A stretch of 11,702 nt of DNA, from the NCBI GenBank assembly GCA_958430865.1, contig CAUDNR010004215.1:28793-40494 (forward strand), read 5' to 3'. Below, in pieces: positions 8,789-11,702 of this stretch. The position numbers were made by a program, and so were the translations under genes. Under the pieces are notes generated by a model, which searched no databases, was not told the DNA's origin, and saw only the letters and a program-made list of their open reading frames with translations. The first letter of the stretch is position 1. Each line of letters starts with the position of its first letter. The stretch comes from Entrophospora sp. SA101 (lineage: Eukaryota; Glomeromycota; Glomeromycetes; Entrophosporales; Entrophosporaceae).

Positions 8789-10023
8789 ATTGGTTGTTGG
8801 TTTATGGGTGAATGGGTGATTAATTAATATTAATATTAATATTAAAAGTGTTAGTGTTAATTTCATTTATTAATTTAAGGTAATATAAATAAATTATATT
8901 TCAAAAAACTAGTTTTTTGACTCACAGTATCAATACCAGCTCCAATTACTTCCAGTAAATTACCACGAATTTCATCATCAGTTAATGGTCTTGTATGTTG
9001 ATCATCTCTGATATTTGAAGTAATATCACGAGATGTATTAACTGTCAACAACATTGTTAAAATATCAGGTGTTAACAATTCCTCCGGACTAGTATTATCA
9101 ATCTCTGATCTACGCTCTTCAACATAATTCAAAAAGGTGTTATTCAATTTATCAATCTCTGCTCTCAATTCTTCGGCTTTTTGTTTAGCGCTTGGTATAA
9201 ACTTGCGTGAAAATTCAGATGTATCCATGAAAAACTGTAATCCAACTAGCCAGCTATGAATATTTTTTATCAATTCTTCAGACTCTTGAAGCACTATATC
9301 AGATTGTTTAGGCATTTTGTTGGTGGCAAGCTTATTATGATAATAGTTTGCCATTGAATGTACTCGTTTATTGGTAGTCATCATTACCACAACTTCCATT
9401 ATGAATCTAACTATCCATTCTGATATATTTACTACCATAACGTCAACATCTGCCTTAACTTCTCCTCCTCCTCCTCCTCTTCCTTGTTTCTGTTCTTCTT
9501 TCAATTCCACCCAATAATTTTCCATTTCAACGAATAAACTTTGTGTCCAAACAATTGCTTGTTTAATGAATTTTGGTGATGTGATGGCCTTATTGAAGAA
9601 TTGTCGATTAAAATACCAATTGTTCACGTTAAGATTAAATGTCAAGCCTTTAGTTGTCATATCAATCTCGTCCAATCCTTGGTTTGGTGTTATGCGTATG
9701 AGAAAATTGTTGCTCGCTAAGGGACTAAAGATTTTGGCAGCCAAATCACCCCTTGATATCCAAATTTGTCTTTCGCTTCCCATATAAAGCTCACAAATAT
9801 CTCCATACTTTGAGTATAAATCTTTTGACCAAGTGGCAGGATTACCACGATATTGAAGTTTATTGCCTACGATCGGTAAAGGTAAAGGACCTGGTAGTGG
9901 ATATGATCTGTTAAAATATTTAAAGTAAAATTGTGTAAAATAAAGTGTTATTATGATTAACGTCCATGGCAATATTTCTGATGAAAAAGTTGTCGTAATG
10001 GTGGTAGTAGTAGTAACTGACAT
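8030..10023 (-). CDS. Cytochrome P450 monooxygenase, membrane-anchored
   Basis: Three exons (10023-8926, 8711-8546, 8463-8030) encode 565 residues. An N-terminal Thr-rich stretch is followed by one membrane anchor (about 17-36, ILPWTLIIITLYFTQFYF). The Pro-rich hinge PLPGPLPLPIVGN is at 42-54. The I-helix oxygen-activation motif GAGIDTTANTF spans the first splice site at Thr366/Thr367. The K-helix ExxR is E421-V-S-R424, spanning the second splice junction. FDPSRF (473-478) is the PERF-like motif, and the heme loop FGNGLRMCPG (491-500) carries the axial Cys498. All hallmark residues are intact. Family knowledge: such enzymes sit on the ER membrane, take electrons from a P450 reductase and hydroxylate lipophilic substrates. 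I cannot name a CYP family or substrate. The length is somewhat above the usual 500-530, partly from a Gly-rich insertion (QGRGGGGGEV, about 180-190). The first intron is unusually long (214 nt) owing to microsatellites. Confidence 0.95.
8741..8788. repeat. (GATT)12 microsatellite inside P450 intron 1
   Basis: Twelve uninterrupted copies of GATT lie within the first P450 intron. A second simple repeat of TTAATA units lies nearby at about 8822-8844. Together they account for much of the intron's 214-nt length, against 73-105 nt for every other intron in the window. Confidence 0.95.
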
Positions 10024-10322
10024 TTTTTAAAAATTATATTATATTAATATTAATATATAATTGAATCGATTTTGATGAGATATGATATTAATCTTGGCCA
10101 ATCATACTTTACAAAACGTAACACCAAGAGTTTGTAGCTAGCTGTACTACAATTTAAATACAGTTCAGTTAGATCTCGTTTTACTGCCATAATATTGACA
10201 GCTCAGTTTATATTTACGCCGCCATCCTACGACAATAGATTCGATATAAGGCATCTAACTATAATAATAATGTATAATGATATAAGCATCACTCTATTAT
10301 TATCTTCCTAAACCCAGAGACA
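10024..10322. other. P450 upstream region and AT-rich intergenic DNA
   Basis: The first 40 bases upstream of the P450 ATG (10024-10062) are almost pure A and T, with TTAATATTAATA repeats. They are a plausible promoter and leader, but no distinct element can be defined. A less AT-rich part (10120-10260) shows no frame or RNA structure that I recognise. Confidence 0.4.
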
Positions 10323-10397
10323 ATGGTTTTCGGTGTTAAGCAGAAAGCCGCAGAAATGTCAGGTTTGGGCAGAATTGGTCAAGTGCCGAAAACTTGA
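10323..10397 (+). other. Short open frame, 24 codons, possible first exon (unrecognised)
   Basis: The frame reads MVFGVKQKAAEM then SGLGRIGQVPKT and stop. The ATG sits in a good eukaryotic context (GAGACAATGG), and base composition is less AT-rich than the surroundings. A GT within TCAGGTTTGG could be a donor if this is a first exon. No family was recognised and no downstream exon could be linked, so the frame may be chance. Confidence 0.2.
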
Positions 10398-10808
10398 TGG
10401 TCGTTTGTTTTGCAATATTCACTGCCGAAAATCATTGTCCTTGTCTGAAACCAATAAAATTATGCAACAAAAATTACGGTCTTCTTATACATTTGTTTAG
10501 GTTTTTTTTAATTTTCGAAGCATGGGCTTTAAAAGTGATGGGATTGATGTTGTTTGACCAAAGTTGTGTAAAACTATCACGTCAAAAAATGACGTAAATA
10601 AAACTGCTTTAAAGGTTATATATATAAAAAAAAACATAAATATGTATTCCAGGGTCTTTTTTTTTTATTTCCTTGCGTATTCCAATCTCTCCTTTGTTTC
10701 ATTAGTTGTTCCCGGGGAGCTACTAAACTTGAACATTTCTTTAATAATGCGATACGTGATCGGGGGAAATTTACGCAAAAGCTTTATATAATATCAATAT
10801 CGATTAAG
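10398..10808. other. Intergenic stretch without a supportable gene
   Basis: Two open frames of 67 and 75 codons on the plus strand (about 10394-10597 and 10564-10791) have low-complexity, hydrophobic translations and no known motif. The stretch ends in an AT-rich TATATAATATCAATATCGAT region. Confidence 0.4.
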
Positions 10809-10955
10809 TTACTTTGCAATAATAATCCCATCTTTATCTTTATCAATGAAAATTTCATTAAAGATAACTTCAGGTCCTCGCAGAGGAAAATAATACATTC
10901 TAATAGAACAAAACTTTGTGATAGAATCGTCATTTTTATTAAATAAAATTAATCG
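10809..10955 (-). other. Coding-like fragment, possible terminal exon or gene relic
   Basis: This minus-strand frame of 48 codons ends FPLRGPEVIFNEIFIDKDKD followed by GIIIAK and stop. Its mixed, non-repetitive composition stands out from the surrounding AT-rich DNA. A TTCTATTAG acceptor-like site lies just before an in-frame Met (10898), so it could be a final exon of about 90 bases. I found no upstream exon and no family match. Confidence 0.2.
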
Positions 10956-11006
10956 TTAATAAACTTTTAAAATCAAAAACATTGTCTTTATTTTCTTTGT
11001 TTAAAG

Positions 11007-11096
11007 CATTTTGATAAAGAAGCAGATATAGTTAGTGCCTTAGTAAAAGGTAACAATTGTGAAGCTTTGGTGAAAAGTCATGTTTATTTACTTTAG
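11007..11096 (+). other. Coding-like fragment on the plus strand, possible exon relic
   Basis: The frame reads HFDKEADIVSALVKGNNCEA then LVKSHVYLL and stop. It is preceded by a good polypyrimidine tract and acceptor (TTTATTTTCTTTGTTTAAAG, AG at 11005-11006) and contains a donor-like GGTAACA near 11049. The composition is protein-like, but no start codon or partner exon was found and I do not recognise a family. Confidence 0.2.
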
Positions 11097-11292
11097 TGAG
11101 TAAGCAAAGGTTTGGACTAATGTTGGTTAACTGGTGGGCGTTAATGAAGTAGTATTATTGTAGTAGTAAACGTAAGGCTGTTAATCAAGCTACTTGAGTT
11201 GTTTTGTAAGTAGAGTTTAAAATCGGTCAATAAATGTAAACAAGGGCAAAACAACTGAAACAAATCGATCATAAATGTATAAAAGGAACCTT
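11097..11292. promoter_or_regulatory. Possible core promoter (TATAAAAG) before a short frame
   Basis: The string TGTATAAAAGG at about 11277-11287 is the closest match to a consensus TATA box in the right-hand intergenic DNA. It lies only about 10-15 bases before an ATG at 11293, closer than expected for a normal transcription start, so the assignment is weak. The rest of the stretch shows nothing I recognise. Confidence 0.2.
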
Positions 11293-11403
11293 ATGGCATC
11301 GCAAAGAGCCATATTTACTTATTTACAGTTATCTGGTACCATTAAGTGTGCTCCAAAACGACACCTTGCAATATCACCATTTAACAAGAATCAAAAATTG
11401 TAA
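11293..11403 (+). other. Short open frame, 36 codons (unrecognised)
   Basis: The frame begins MASQRAIFTYLQLSGTIKCA, continues PKRHLAISPFNKNQKL and stops. It is basic, with one cysteine, and has no recognised domain. A TATAAAAG box lies just upstream. It could be a chance frame, a small protein, or the first exon of an unresolved gene. Confidence 0.2.
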
Positions 11404-11614
11404 AAAGTTTATTATTTCAAAATATTGTTACAAGATAAGAAATAAAATACAGATGAAATAAAAATATAATAATAAATTTATAGTGGAGATTAAATTAGTC
11501 ATTCATCGCTTCTTTATTTTACTATTGTTACTAGAATCTAATGTATTAATTAATATCGTTAGTAATAATTAATGGTTAATAATTTCCAATTGATTAATAA
11601 TAAAATTTTATTTA
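11404..11614. other. AT-rich spacer, no feature seen
   Basis: Only poly-A/T and ATTAAT-like simple sequence is present, with no frame or RNA structure I can support. Confidence 0.4.
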
Positions 11615-11702
11615 CAGTCACTGGAAAAAAAGTATCGCTTCACCTGATGATCGGCGAAAATAATTGAATAACTCCTGTGATATAAAAAGTCATTATTTTA
11701 CT
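11615..11702. mobile_element. Possible terminus of a Tc1/mariner-like element, cut by window end
   Basis: A TA dinucleotide at 11613-11614 is followed by CAGTCACTGGAAAAAAAGTA, then TCGCTTCACC. This resembles Tc1-superfamily inverted-repeat starts, which often begin CAGT after the TA target site and contain an A-rich AAAAGTAT-like block. The rest of the element would lie beyond the window. The match is by eye, from general family knowledge. Confidence 0.3.

Noticed and set aside
1..11702. A multi-gene defence or biosynthetic system
   Set aside because: The P450 has no neighbouring tailoring or backbone enzyme, and the other genes are housekeeping genes, so no cluster can be supported within the window.

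Overview
The window looks like nuclear DNA of an arbuscular mycorrhizal fungus, most likely Rhizophagus or a close Glomeromycotina relative. It is very AT-rich, its genes are split by short GT-AG introns (13 of 14 reconstructed introns are 73-105 nt), and one gene belongs to the zinc-ribbon-plus-kinase family that is hugely expanded in those fungi. The organism call is an inference from gene style and family; no species marker is present.

Layout. At 1-815 (minus strand) lies the 5' part of a kinase-like gene. It runs off the left edge and has an in-frame TAA just after the kinase lysine. From 816 to about 3090 the sequence is mostly non-coding: two different degenerate tandem arrays (about 1740-2215 and 2550-2890) flank a 77-codon reading frame for a small membrane-anchored, Cys/Trp-rich protein of unknown status (2230-2463, plus). 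From 3094 to 4327 (plus) lies a decayed Tc1/mariner transposase whose catalytic acidic positions are altered.

The core is a compact housekeeping block. PLRG1/Prp46, a seven-WD40 spliceosome protein, occupies 4411-6087 on the minus strand in six exons. It shares a 112-bp divergent promoter region with UTP23, an SSU-processome PIN-like factor, at 6200-7721 on the plus strand in seven exons. A convergent gap of about 300 bp separates UTP23 from a complete three-exon cytochrome P450 (8030-10023, minus), whose first intron carries a (GATT)12 microsatellite.

From 10024 to 11702 there is no confident gene: only short reading frames, possible gene relics, a TATA-like box before a 36-codon frame, and at the right edge a sequence resembling a Tc1-type terminus. 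PLRG1 acts in pre-mRNA splicing and UTP23 in 18S rRNA maturation; their shared promoter region allows, but does not prove, co-regulation. No multi-gene novel system is evident. The least explained items are the small membrane protein between the tandem arrays, the interrupted kinase, and the very short PLRG1 first exon with a missing N-terminal segment.
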